Under the pieces are notes generated by a model. It saw nothing but the letters and a program-made list of their open reading frames with translations. It was not told the DNA's origin and ran no database searches. A stretch of 64,000 bases of DNA from Hysterangium stoloniferum (taxonomy: Eukaryota; Basidiomycota; Agaricomycetes; Hysterangiales; Hysterangiaceae): contig WHVD01000115.1 of the NCBI GenBank assembly GCA_015178975.1, positions 1 to 64,000 of the forward strand. Direction: 5' to 3'. A program made the position numbers and the translations under genes. Of this stretch, positions 22,850 to 33,229 are shown one piece after another (position 1 is the first letter of the stretch; the number at the start of each line of letters is the position of its first letter).

Positions 22850-23815
22850 CCACTTCTCCTACCTCTATGATGCAGAAAGTCCCTGTTAAATTACAAGGTA
22901 CTGATGATTGTATCTACATTGTCATTATGGATTCTTCTGACATTTCTTCCTCAGAAAGCCCTACTGCCAACTTGGCCATATTCTCCTCCCCTACTTCTTT
23001 ATCTCACACACCCTCAGCCCTTTCTTCTTCCCTCACTTTGACACATGATGTCATGGAGTATGATGGTTGGCTCATTGTTGAGGAGTTAACAATAAATTTG
23101 GACTGGTCCAAGCACAGTATTCTGTCCACCATGACAACAATTCATACATCTGATATCTCTCCTGTTTCCCAACCAAATCATACACCCATATCCACTGACT
23201 CATATGTATTCTGGATGGATAGTGGCACATATGTACATGTTTTGCCTGATTGTACTGATTTCCTGACATTGAAAGCAATTACTCCTCACTCAGTTAAAGG
23301 TGTTGGTGGCTCTTCAATATTGTCAATAAGTATTGGGGATATCAAACTTCACATAGGCTAGGAAACATACTTACTTTTACAGAATGTTCTCTATATTCCA
23401 GATGCCACAGTGCAGTTGATATCTATTCATTGCCTTACAAAGTACTTCAGTGTTGTCACACATTTCAACAATACCTCCTGTTGGCTAGTACTAAATCATC
23501 TGGTACAACAACTATCACTTGGGGCAGTCTGCTTCTGCAAAAGAATCTATGCTCATTGAATATCTGTTCGTGACATGTTCAGTAATGGCCTTCTCACAGG
23601 TACAACACCAACCTCTTCCACACCTCATTCTAAATGTGATTCCTGTATTCTTGGAAAACAGAGTAAGACACCTGTTCTAAAGGTATGGGAGGAGGGAGTG
23701 AGGCATAAAGCAACAAGGAAATTGGAAAAGGTGTGGATAGACTTATTGGGACCTAATCATATCACTTCACATGGTGGATTCAGCTATGCTATAATGGCTC
23801 AATCAAGAACAATGT
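22850..23815 (+). pseudogene. Ty1/Copia gag-pol fragment: protease and integrase zinc-binding region
   Basis: VFWMDSGTYVHVLPDCTDF carries the Asp-Ser-Gly protease motif in the usual Copia context. Then CDSCILGKQSKTPV and ATRKLEKVWIDLLGPN mark the end of the integrase zinc domain and the first catalytic Asp region (IDLLGP). Stops and shifts separate the parts. It begins directly at the damaged end of Tc1 element B and is cut by a Tc1 fragment at about 23816. Confidence 0.8.
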
Positions 23816-24215
23816 GTAGTCCCTATGCTCAAGGGGTCTCATTATCAGCAATGTCTAAAGTTTGCCCAATACCATGAAAATTGGACTATGGAGGACTGGA
23901 AGAGGGTGTTCTGGACTGATGAGACAAAAATCAATAGGATTGGGTCAGATGGGAAGGTATATTTGTGGAAGCAACAAGGGGAACCAGTACCAGACAGGAC
24001 CACCACACTAATGTCAAACATGGAGGGGGGAATAACTTGATGGTTTGGGGGTGTATGGGTTGGAATGGGGTGGGGAAGCTGATAGAGGTGCAGGGGGACA
24101 TGGATGCAGTGCAGTATTGTGAGATTTTGGAGGAGGGAGTGGAGGAGAGCATTGAAAGTTTGGAGATGGCTGAGGATAAGTGGTACTTCCAACAGGACAA
24201 TGATCCAAAACTGTG
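23816..24215 (+). pseudogene. Tc1-type transposase core fragment
   Basis: The reading gives FAQYHENWTMEDWKRVFW, TDETKINRIGSDGK (first Asp), MVWGCMGWNGVGK and WYFQQDNDPK (second Asp). It ends abruptly at the second Asp, joined to Copia sequence on the other strand. Compared with element A it still has the ~15 residues before the first Asp. Confidence 0.85.
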
Positions 24216-24424
24216 GGAACTTCAGAATGAAGAACAAGTTTGTAGACCCCCTTATCTTTAAGAGAGTCCAGTTCTTCTTGGAATCCAGCACACCACCATG
24301 AGGCATCACCCAATTGGAGAGCTTCTGCCCATGTTGGTGGTTTGTCATTGCATGGTAAGGGGTCAATCCCAAGGGTATCAGATATAGTTGCTAAGTTAAG
24401 ATTGAAGTGTGGTAAGTCTGACAT
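24216..24424 (-). pseudogene. Copia reverse-transcriptase N-terminal fragment
   Basis: The minus strand reads PPTWAEALQLGDASWW, FQEELDSLKDKGVYKLV and HSEVPTVLDHCPV. These are the conserved opening of the Copia reverse transcriptase domain. The fragment is only ~70 residues and inverted relative to the adjacent Copia pieces. Confidence 0.78.
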
Positions 24425-24429
24425 GAATC

Positions 24430-26027
24430 AGACAGACAAAACACTTTCTTCATCAGTAAAGTGGTTTAGCCACTGGAGCTGCTGGCTATGATCCGGTTTG
24501 CTCCCGTCCCTTTTGTTGGCTGTAGAGGATAGGTGCTGACTCCCAGAGGTTCTCAGAGTGCTTAAAGTACAAAACATCAATAATATGTATTATTTTACAA
24601 CAGATAATGTACCAATATCACTTCTAGAGTATTTAAAGCAGAAATATAACAGAGTTTCATTACTTGGAACCTGAGATCTCTTCCTTATTTGTCTTATTCA
24701 ATAGGCTATAGAGGATAGGCACTAGCTCCCAGAGGCTCTGAGAGAGAGTAAATACATTCACATGGATTTAGATACAGCTAGAACCCCAAGCCACTATATT
24801 GCTGGGAAATAATGTGACATAACATGATAAACATGCATCAGTCACAGTAGCATACCAGTCATGGTTCAAACATTCTGTGACATACTTATAGTGGTGTGGC
24901 CCTGCTTAGTTTCCCTTCGTGTTCTCATCACCTTCCTCTTTGTAACCTTATCCTTTCTCTGCCTGCATATCTAGCACTATCCACACTTGTTTCCTCATCT
25001 CCACCTTCATCTCTATGCATCTCTTCCTTCACCTTCACATCATTGTCTCTGCCTCGACATTTTGGATTTATCTTGGCACTCACCCCCACACTTGTCCTTA
25101 CTTCTGCTTGGAATATACTGTTTCTCCTTTTCTTTCTTGTTTTTTTGCTTGTCACATTACTGTCCCTGCTGTGCTGGAAGATGCAGTATTGTTACTGTTG
25201 TCTTTCTCACTGGGTTATATTTTTTATAACAACAAGCTCTACATGTCTTTATGACTGCCAACTATACTGGTTGTTTCATTGCTTGTAGTGTGAACATTGT
25301 TTATGGTGTGTTTTGATTTATTTATGTATTTTGGATCATTTTTTCTTATATTTTTTATTGTGTTTTGTAATTGTGCAACTAATGTTTGATAATAATAATA
25401 ATCACTTTCTGCATCACAATTGTATTTGAATTTTTTAAATTTATTTTTCTAAATGAATATTTATTGTAAATATTATAAATATAGCTAGAGTAACTAGAGT
25501 AGTGAGAGTAGTGAGAGAAAAATATTTGCAAGAGATATTGTCGTCTCTATAGTGCTCTGACAGCATTTGAAACCCAGCGATGTTCTCTGAATACTCTGGT
25601 GCCGCTGGAGCCTCCTGGAGGCTCCAGAGCACATGCTCATTTTACTGATGTTGCAACTCACCATGATTTACAATAGAAGCAGGAAAGCCTGTGACAGCAT
25701 TGTGTAAGTCCTGAATGGCACATAGACATTCATGCCTGGTTCAATATGAGGTTCCATTATAGGGGTGCATAGATGGCCATCATGTCTCTCCAGAAAACAA
25801 ACATGATAGAAACTATTTGATATGCCTCATTTTTGGATTAACATCTATATGTCTTTGAGTGGCCATCATACCCAACAAGAACACACTTGATTGACTGCTC
25901 ATAAATGTTAGAATCAGTCCTATTCTGAATCAAGATGAAAGCCCAACAACCAATTTTATACATAACCATAGTTCCCAAGGGATTTTGTTTTTAAGAGATT
26001 TAGTAGTGGTTTGAACATACATGTATA
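24430..26027. other. No supported gene
   Basis: AT-rich sequence with few CpG sites. A hydrophobic 130-codon plus-strand frame at 24896-25288 is C/T-rich and repetitive, more likely compositional than real. A short repeat (GGCTRTAGAGGATAGGYRCTRRCTCCCAGAG) occurs at about 24520 and 24710, which suggests LTR debris. Confidence 0.35.
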
Positions 26028-26570
26028 CAGTTGGTCAAAAAACTGCCCCATTGTTTGTGCATTTTAGAAATATTGATATTGTGTGAAGGAATGACATCAC
26101 CAAAAGTTCTGAAAATATCACATGATATACTAGAGCATGTTGGCTGCCTACCAACTTAAGAGATCATGTGATTTCAATCAAAACTCATTGCTCAATAAAT
26201 CAAACAAAATAATCACTCATTGGGGCAGTTTTTTGACCCTCTATTATTTTACAATCTAATACTTTGTATGACCCCCCTTTGCCTTTAAAACTGCCTGTAT
26301 CCTCCTAGGCATGCTTTCTATTAGCTTCTGAGATGTCTCTGGTGATATTTCAGTCCACTCCTTTGCCACTCTGTCCCATAATTCATGTACTCCTTTGGGT
26401 GGTATGTCATATTGTTGGAGTTTGGCCTTGAGGTGTTGCCAGAGGTGTTCAATGGGATTTAGATTAGGGGATTGGGCAGGCCACTTCATGGGAATGATGT
26501 TATTGTCAGAAAATGACTGGTCTGCCTTTTTTGAGGTATGTTTTTGTGAAGAGTCATGGAAGTTCTAACC
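26028..26570 (-). mobile_element. Tc1/mariner element C, truncated
   Basis: The transposase C-terminus (26489-26256) reads MKWPAQSPNLNPIEHLW with the catalytic Glu, then GVHELWDRVAKEW and KAKGGHTKY. One frameshift upstream links it to QKHTSKKADQSF near 26550. The terminal repeat lies at about 26030-26240 and starts GTTGGTCAAAAAACTGCCCC. Its inner end carries the inverse, GGGGCAGTTTTTTGACC. The 5' part of the element is missing. Confidence 0.82.
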
Positions 26571-26606
26571 ATTCTATGTACAAATAATATTGCCCATTTA
26601 GGTACA

Positions 26607-26857
26607 ACACAACTATATATTGACTATTGAAGTACAATATAGAAGGTAATTAACCTTAGTTGACTTTAGTGATAATAAGACAACTAAGACAACTAAAGAA
26701 AGGGAATCGACCTTGCAGTATGATTCCCTAGTAACAATATATGTATTGACTGTCAAAGGCAATATAGAAAGTAAATAGTCACAGTTAATCTTAGCAGTAG
26801 GACTACTAAGAGGATTAAGGGGAAATGGGAATCGACTTTATGGTACAATTCCCTATA
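26607..26857. repeat. Diverged tandem duplication of ~120 bp
   Basis: Two units at about 26607-26732 and 26745-26857 share TATTGACT, CAATATAGAA, then GGGAATCGAC and ATTCCCTA at the same spacing. It may be duplicated LTR control sequence, since similar text (GTATTGAACTTAGATAGTCAATAC) occurs at 14109 and 44050. Confidence 0.5.
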
Positions 26858-27339
26858 TGGAGTAAATGAAGTAATGAGTTGAAGGGGAGGAAGGATGATT
26901 CAAGTGATGTAAGATGCTAGTGGAAGTTGATAGTAGTTCTAGCTTTGACTATACAGTTCAAAGTTAAATGGTCATCATAGATTCAAGTTGGAAACTGTTC
27001 AAGGATGGCTGAGATAATACCCCAGTCATTAAATACAGGACACTAGAAAGGGTGTCTGGGTAAGTTGTGGTTGCAGGGTAAAAAGTGTCTGTTCTATTTG
27101 GTGCCAAGTGCACCCACAAGTATACACAGGGCTTTGAACTAATGAAACAGTGCAATAGTCAAAGAATGTAAAGGATAGGAAAATATGAATAAAATATGTA
27201 AAATATAAATGAAATAAAAGAAGTATTTTACTGTAGTGAAACCATGGTAAAAGCATACCCCTACAGGGATGTAACATATGCTAAGGGTGGCCTGTTTTCC
27301 AAATAAAAAGGGATGAATCTAGCAAGGCAGTCTGATGGA

Positions 27340-28180
27340 AGGTACACTTAGTTTTCAAGGTTTTCAAACACATTTATGGCAAATATTACCATAAAATGAC
27401 TCCTCCTACTGCACATATGGAATTTTGGCATGTTTTACTCTATATAGCCACCACTCTCAGTTTGGATGCACAAAGAATCAATATCAAGATGGATTTTCTT
27501 TATGGCTTATGCCCTGAGGATGAAATACAATATATGGAGCAGCCCAAAGGATTTTTAGTACCAGGTAATGAGGATTATGTTTGGATGATACTCCAAGGCC
27601 TGTATTGAATATAACAGTGGTCAAATCTGGAATAAATGATGAACAAACAGATGTTAGCTTGGGATTTTACCAGACTCTCATCTGAGTCTTGCCTTTACTA
27701 CAACCACAGTGCAACTGGCATCAATATCACTGCCATCCATGTCAATGATTTCTTACCCATTGCTAGTACACCTATGGAAAAGGAGGTCTTCAAGTGAGAG
27801 ATGCATAGTGTATGGACTATTTCTCACCTTGGCACTGCCCATTTGGTTGTGGGCATTGCTATTCATTGCTATTCAATAGAACCAGCATAATAAGTCCATT
27901 TCTCTTTCTCAGACTGCACTGATTGATAAAGTTATGTGTCAAGTCAGGCAAACTATGGCCTCTACTGTCTTTACCCCCTTGTACCACAGTCTCAAACTCT
28001 GCCATTTTGATCAAATGTGTTTATCCAAAATTTAGCTTACTGACCTACTTAAATTACCCTATCACTCTCTGTTCAGGTGCTTACTTTACCTGGCCATTTC
28101 TACTCATCATGATACTGTATTTCTCATGCTGTTTAACAGCTGTCCCAATTTCTTGACAGCTATTCAGCTCTACATGTTAT
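27340..28180 (+). pseudogene. Copia reverse transcriptase fragment
   Basis: The plus strand reads LLYIATTLSLDAQRINIKM, LCPEDEIQYMEQPKGF and EDYVWMILQGLY. A stop follows, then HVNDFLPIASTP, the Copia catalytic box in which the first Asp of the usual VDD is replaced by Asn. Beyond about 27900 a degraded RNase H-like stretch is readable (LYLAIST, LSQFLDSYS). Multiple stops and CpG loss show old decay. From 28180 to 28506 nothing else is recognisable. Confidence 0.8.
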
Positions 28181-28506
28181 GACCTGTGCTCGGAATTCTG
28201 TAGGACCTCTGAACCACCTGACATTGCCCCTCATTCTCGAATACCCATCAGATACTAGATTTCCTTTTTGGGCCATTCCCTTATGTCCCAATTAGTATAC
28301 CCCATTATGTCCAAACACATCATGCCTCCATCCCATCCCAGTTTGTATTCTCTGAATATTGGAAACCTGTACCTGTCATATTCTCAATTTAGTTATGCTT
28401 TTGTTCTACTTTAGGTACTTTCCTTGTCTCATTAGTACTGTGAGACACTGGAAATATATATATACTGAACTGTAAAGTAGTTACAGGACAATCAGAATAT
28501 TAGCTG

Positions 28507-30303
28507 ATGAAAAAGAATTTTTTAAAAGATTGAAAGCTTTTTGACACTTATCATTAAAATCCCATGGAGTATCCTTACACATCAGACAGGTAAGGGGAAC
28601 TGTGATGTTGGAATATCCATGGATAAACCATCAGTAAAAATTGGCAAAGCTGAGGAAGGATTGTATATCTTTGGCTTTTTGGGGTTCTGGCCAATCTTTG
28701 ATGACTTGTACTTTAGTTTCATCCATGCAGAGTCCGTCGGGTCCCATTATGAAGCCCAGGTATTCCATGGAGTCCATGTCAAAAGTACATTTTTTACCAT
28801 TCACAAATAAACCATGTTGTCTGAGTCTCTGGAGAACTTCACGGACTTGTTTGTCGTGTTCCATGGGATTCTCGGAGTAGATAAGAATGTCGTCCAAGTA
28901 AACAATGATGCATACATCGAGCATGTTGGAGAAAATGTCATTGATAAAACACTGAAAAACAGATGGACATTGGTGAGTCCAAAGGGCATCACCAACCATT
29001 CAAAGGCCCCATAACAGGTCCTAAAAGTGGTTTTCCATTCATCTCCCACGGAGATCCAGACCAAATGATAGGTGTGTTTAAGGTCTATTTTGGTGTAAAT
29101 CTGGGCATTCCATGGAGCAACGAGCAGATCAGATATACAAAGTGGGAGTGGATACTTATCCTTTTTTGTGACAGCATTGAGTCCTCTGAAATCAAGACAT
29201 AGTCTAAGGGATCCATCCTTTTTCTTGACAAACAGAACAGGTGCTCCAAAAGGGGACTTAGAGGGTCTGATAAAACCTATGAACAAATGTTCATCCAGGA
29301 AATCACAGATTGTGGAAAGTTCCATGGAGGAAAGTGGGTAAGTATGTCTAGGGGGTGGCTGGGCACCTTCTTCAAGGTCAATTTTTAAGTTGTACGCTCT
29401 GTGGGGTGGAAGCCAGTCAGCTTTCCACTTACTAAAAACATCCACAAAGTCATGATATTTCTCTGGGATGCCTTCTAGGTCAGCAGTTTGCTCAGATTTG
29501 GATACTGGAGTTGAAAAATGACCAGTTGCTTCATCAATTTTTAAATTTATAGTGAACACCTGGGACCTGTCCATTTTTGTAGCCCTAATAAAAGCTGCAG
29601 CATTAATCAGAGAAATAGATGGAGGTGCTGTGGGTTCCGGGGAAGCCATGGGTGCCATAGGGATCACAGGAGTCCTCGAGACTGCAGGTGTCAGGAAGGC
29701 CATGGGTGCCATGGAGGCCGTGTCAGGTACAGTTTTCTCAGAAGCCACGGGTGTCCAGAAAGTTAAACTGTTGGCTACCCAGTCAATCAACAGATTGTAG
29801 CAGGTAAGCCAGTTATGTCCTAGGACAACCGAGCAACTTGAGTCTAACTGGGTCACATAGAAAGTGACCAACTGGGATGTTCCACATGGGAAACAGATGG
29901 ATAAATGACAAGCTTGGGTGACAACCAAATTACTTGTGCCATTAAAAAGTCGGAGGCTGATGGGATTTATCAGATAAGTTGACAACAGATTATTTTGCAT
30001 GAATTTTGTATCTAAAAAACAATGAGTCAAGCTAGAATCTATGAGGGCTGAAAAAACAAATTTCGGAATCATATTAGACATAAGTTTAATGAAAAATGAA
30101 TCAGAATGCGAAAGAGCAGATGTGTTGAGATGGGTAAACTCTTGAATGTGCAGAGAGGAAATGCAACCCCCAACCCACATGGAGTCCGTGGGGTTGCTCA
30201 CTCTTTTTTCAAGTCGGAAGCTGGTTTGTCCTTCGATGGAGTTTCCATGGAGGAAGTCTTGGCTCCAGCAGACATTCCAGGACTCAATGACCAGGTTTTC
30301 CAC
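28507..30303 (-). pseudogene. Gypsy copy 2 pol (protease and reverse transcriptase), truncated
   Basis: The 500-codon frame from 30303 includes the protease site SALIDSSLTHCFLDTKF, where the catalytic Gly seen in copy 1 has become Ser. RT motifs follow, with YPLPLCISDLL and CYGAFEWLVMPFGLT. A frameshift near 28930 moves the catalytic IVYLDDILIYSE box to another frame (28999-28631). The sequence ends within the RT/RNase H connection. It is inactive. Confidence 0.88.
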
Positions 30304-31186
30304 ACAAGAGACAGGTTATTGTCCATACAATGTTGTCTTTCTTGTGGGGTCAATTTGCCATTGGGTCTGAGCTTGCCTGTGAGGTCAGGTTTTCCGGCTT
30401 GCTTGCCAGACTGTTGACCTTTGTTGTTGTTGTTGTTAGAAGACTTTTTATCGTTCTTCTTGTTGGATTGCGTGGAGTTTTGGTTGCTGGTTGATGAGTT
30501 GTTGTTGTTGTTGGTTTTATTGGCCGTGGACCTGTTCACTTTGTCTGCAGAGGTCTTGCAGGCAACTTCCATGCAACATTCCCAATAACATGTGTCCACA
30601 TTTTGAGCCTTAAGGTGCATATGGGACAGGGTTTTTGGCTTGCCATCTTCTCCTTTCGAGACTTCATCTTTAAGGCAGGATGGCAGACCGGCATAGAGTT
30701 GGTGGTGGAGAGTGGGATCGCCCCACTGACAACGAGCTGCAAGATTATTGAATTGGACAATATAGTCTGTAATGTGCTGCATGTCCTTCATATGAAGATT
30801 AGTGAGACTATTCCCGGCTTCTCCAATCAGGTCATATGGGCCAAAGTTGGCTTCAAGCTCCTCAACAAAAGCATCCCAATCTTTGAGCCAGAGTGGCTCT
30901 TCCTTGGAAAGTCTGCTAGTTCGAACCATTTCAACGCGGATCCCAACAAGTATGAAAGTGCGTAGTTGACTTTTCAGGAGTCTGTGGAGAATGCAGCAGA
31001 TCAATCATGTAAATTGAAGTGACATTGCATGAGGAAAGTGGAAAGTTTGTTGGGGTTGGAACCCGTGAAGGGTTCTGGAGCATTGACTTTTGACTGTGGG
31101 GGTTCCAGATCCTTCTTTTTGCCTTCTCCAAGCATATGATTCATCAACCTTTCTAAAGTGATTGCTAAATACTCAGAGGCGGGGTC

Positions 31187-32372
31187 TGTAAGGGCAACCC
31201 TAATAGTGGGTATCACACTAGTAGAGGAAATCCAAAGAATATATATAAGTAACTAAATACAAGACAACTATCTACTCACCTAGTAGAGGAAATCCAAAGA
31301 GAAAAGTCTAAGGAAACTCTACTAGGTGTTAGGATACACACACAGGGCGGGTCTCCAGAGAAACCCGCAGGATATCCAGTAGGACTTGGCTTCAGCTTAT
31401 AGGCTGCACCCTCGCTAGATCGTGTTGTCCAATTTCAAACAGGTGGATGGGAATCCCGGGCAGTCCGGGCAGGGTTCATGAGTCGTAGGTCGTGGGTTGG
31501 AGGTCATGGGTTGGAGGTCATGGGTTGGAGGTCGTGGGTCGTGAGTTGAGATAGTTGAGAGAGATAGATGTGCCGGAGCCTGTGGGCTCCGACTAGTGCA
31601 AGTGGTGTGAATCAAGTAGGGTTTTAGAGCAGAAAATGTTATTAGATTACTGGGGGGAATCTAAGCTAATTTTCTGACTGGATTGTATGTACAACATCTG
31701 CCAGTTTATATAGACCATGGAGTGAATGACATACCAAATCCAGTAATGATGAAATGAAACTAACAAAACATAAAATGGGAATAGTAAACACCAAATTGGT
31801 GTTAGGAATGGGACAGAACAGAGCGGAGTCCAAATCGTGACAAAGCATAACCCATAATGGGAAATGGAGTGGGAGTGGAGTCCTAAATCGTGACAGGTCA
31901 TTTGACTAAAATGGGAATGGGGCTCGATTAGAGTGGTGATGGGATTCTGAGCAGGGTCTGGTGACTGATGTGTGGGACGAAGACAGACATAGACAAAGAT
32001 GGAGTCCAGGGGAAGTTCGGTGACTGATATGTGTTGTAATGAGGTCGAACGTAACAAGTCTTGATGTAATGGAGTCTGGGTGGGAAATCCTATAAATAGA
32101 CATTTGGTGCATGTAGGGCATGATGGCATACAGGTTAGTGCCTGGAGTCCGGCAGGATTGTCTGGTTGTAACACTAGGTGTGACACGTCAGCTATACAGT
32201 ACACAGCATATTTTTCCCATGCCTTAAGCGCCCTCATACATCAGTTCCATGTACCCTATAAAGAATAAGGTGTCCTGTAATGGGGAGGTAATAAAATGGA
32301 ATAGACAATAGAGCATAATCTGGGGGTTACTAATCTGTGGAATATAAAGTGTGAATGACTTGTCCCCTTACA
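31187..32372 (+). repeat. Solo LTR of family B, with 5-bp target duplication GGGTC, itself interrupted
   Basis: TGTAAGGGCAACCC at 31187 and GTCCCCTTACA ending 32372 are the termini. GGGTC repeats at 31182-31186 and 32373-32377. Without the nested insertion the LTR is about 334 bp. It is homologous to the 301-bp solo LTR at 37192-37492, sharing CTAGYAGAGGRAATCCRAAG twice and GAGAAAAGTCTAAGGAA. Confidence 0.88.
31327..32173 (-). repeat. Solo LTR of Gypsy family A nested in LTR B, target duplication CTAGG
   Basis: An 847-bp LTR related to 4340-5158 begins TGTTAGGATAC (plus strand) and ends GGTTGTAACA. CTAGG at 31322-31326 and 32174-32178 is a clean 5-bp target duplication. No internal sequence remains, so it arose by recombination between the two LTRs of a full element. 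Confidence 0.9.
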
Positions 32373-32650
32373 GGGTCTGAAATTGGTGGTCAATCATTAG
32401 ATGGAGGATTTTCGACACCTTTGCCCTTGTTGGGGGCCACAGACTCGTCCTCATGCTCATATTTGTCTTGGTTTTCTGGGACTTCTTCGATACGGGCTTC
32501 TTCCATGGCATCTGGCTGGTTTGTGAGTGTCTGGCTGGTATACAAAGTTAGCGGGGAATGAAGAGTTGACAGTCCAGGTAATGATGCCTGTGCGTGCACT
32601 TTTCTTCTTGGTGGCATATTGAACATTCTGCAAGTCTTAGTCAGAAAATA

Positions 32651-33229
32651 CTGTTAAGGGTGCATACATGGAGGGTTTCCAGAGAAATCCGGTAGGACTT
32701 GGCTTCAGCTTATAGGCTGCACCCTCATGAGATCGTCTTGTCCAATTTCTAATGGGCAGATGGGAATCCTGGGGAGTCTGGGCGGAGTTCATGGGTCGAG
32801 AGGTCATGGGTCGAGAGGTCATGGGTCGAGAGGTCATGGGTCGAGAGGTCATGGGTCGAGAGGTCATGGGTCAAGAGGTCATGGGTCGAGAGGTCATGGG
32901 TCGAGAGGTCATGGGTCGAGAGGTCATGGGTCGAGAGGTCATGGGTCGAGAAGTTGGGGAGTCAAGATAGATAAGTCAGAGGTTGAGCGATAGATGCGTC
33001 GGAGCCCATGGGCTCCGACTAGTAAGAGCAGTGTGTTTCAAAGAGGAATTTAGAGCAGAAAATATACTAAGATTACTGGGGGGGAATCTAAGCTGATTTT
33101 CTGACTGGATTGTATGTACAACCTCTGCCAGACTATATAGACTGTGGAATGAATAACATACCAAATCCAGTAATAATGAAAACAAAACTAACAAACATAA
33201 AACGAGATAAATAAACACCAAACTTGGTG
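32651..33229 (-). repeat. 5' LTR of Gypsy copy 2, truncated, with internal minisatellite
   Basis: It starts TGTTAAGGGTGCATAC next to the gag leader and follows the family-A LTR through GATTGTATGTACAACCTC to TAAACACCAAACTTGGTG. It stops there because the palindromic element begins. In the intact LTR the text after TTGGTG continues TTAGGAACGGG; that continuation is absent on both sides of the palindrome. Confidence 0.85.
32780..32952. repeat. 15-bp minisatellite inside the LTR, about 11 units
   Basis: The unit GAGGTCATGGGTCGA repeats with one variant. The same LTR position in copy 1 has GTGAGTC-type repeats and in the solo LTR a GGTCATGGGTTGGA-type run, so this site has expanded independently. 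Period 15 makes all frames open but it is not coding. Confidence 0.9.

Larger units (their letters stand above)
30198..32626 (-). pseudogene. Gypsy copy 2 gag, split by an LTR insertion
   Basis: The N-terminal part is at 32626-32378 (MPPRRKVHAQASLPGLS...SVAPNKGKGVE). The remainder is at 31186-30198 (VNAPEPFTGSNPNK, VQFNNLAARCQW, Asn/Ser/Lys linker). The zinc knuckle of copy 1 is broken by a frameshift and loss of Cys (LSLVWKTWSLSPG). The insertion at 31187-32372 carries a GGGTC target duplication, so the frame before insertion can be followed on both sides. Confidence 0.88.
28507..33229 (-). mobile_element. Gypsy copy 2: CpG-depleted relative of copy 1, with nested solo LTRs
   Basis: LTR (32651-33229), gag and pol follow each other leftward. 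Homology to copy 1 starts abruptly at 28507 (AAAAAGAATTTTTTAAAAG, equal to 1324), inside RNase H. Gag is interrupted at 31187-32372 by an LTR of another family, itself holding a solo family-A LTR. The LTR is cut at 33229 by the palindromic element. Compared with copy 1, CpG sites are widely changed to TpG or CpA. Confidence 0.9.

Noticed and set aside
24896..25288. Hydrophobic 130-codon frame, possible membrane protein
   Set aside because: Composition is a C/T-rich tract, with overlapping open frames of similar hydrophobicity; no start context or relative.
32727..32993. Plus-strand frames with GSRGH or GREVM repeats
   Set aside because: They are products of the 15-bp minisatellite inside an LTR.
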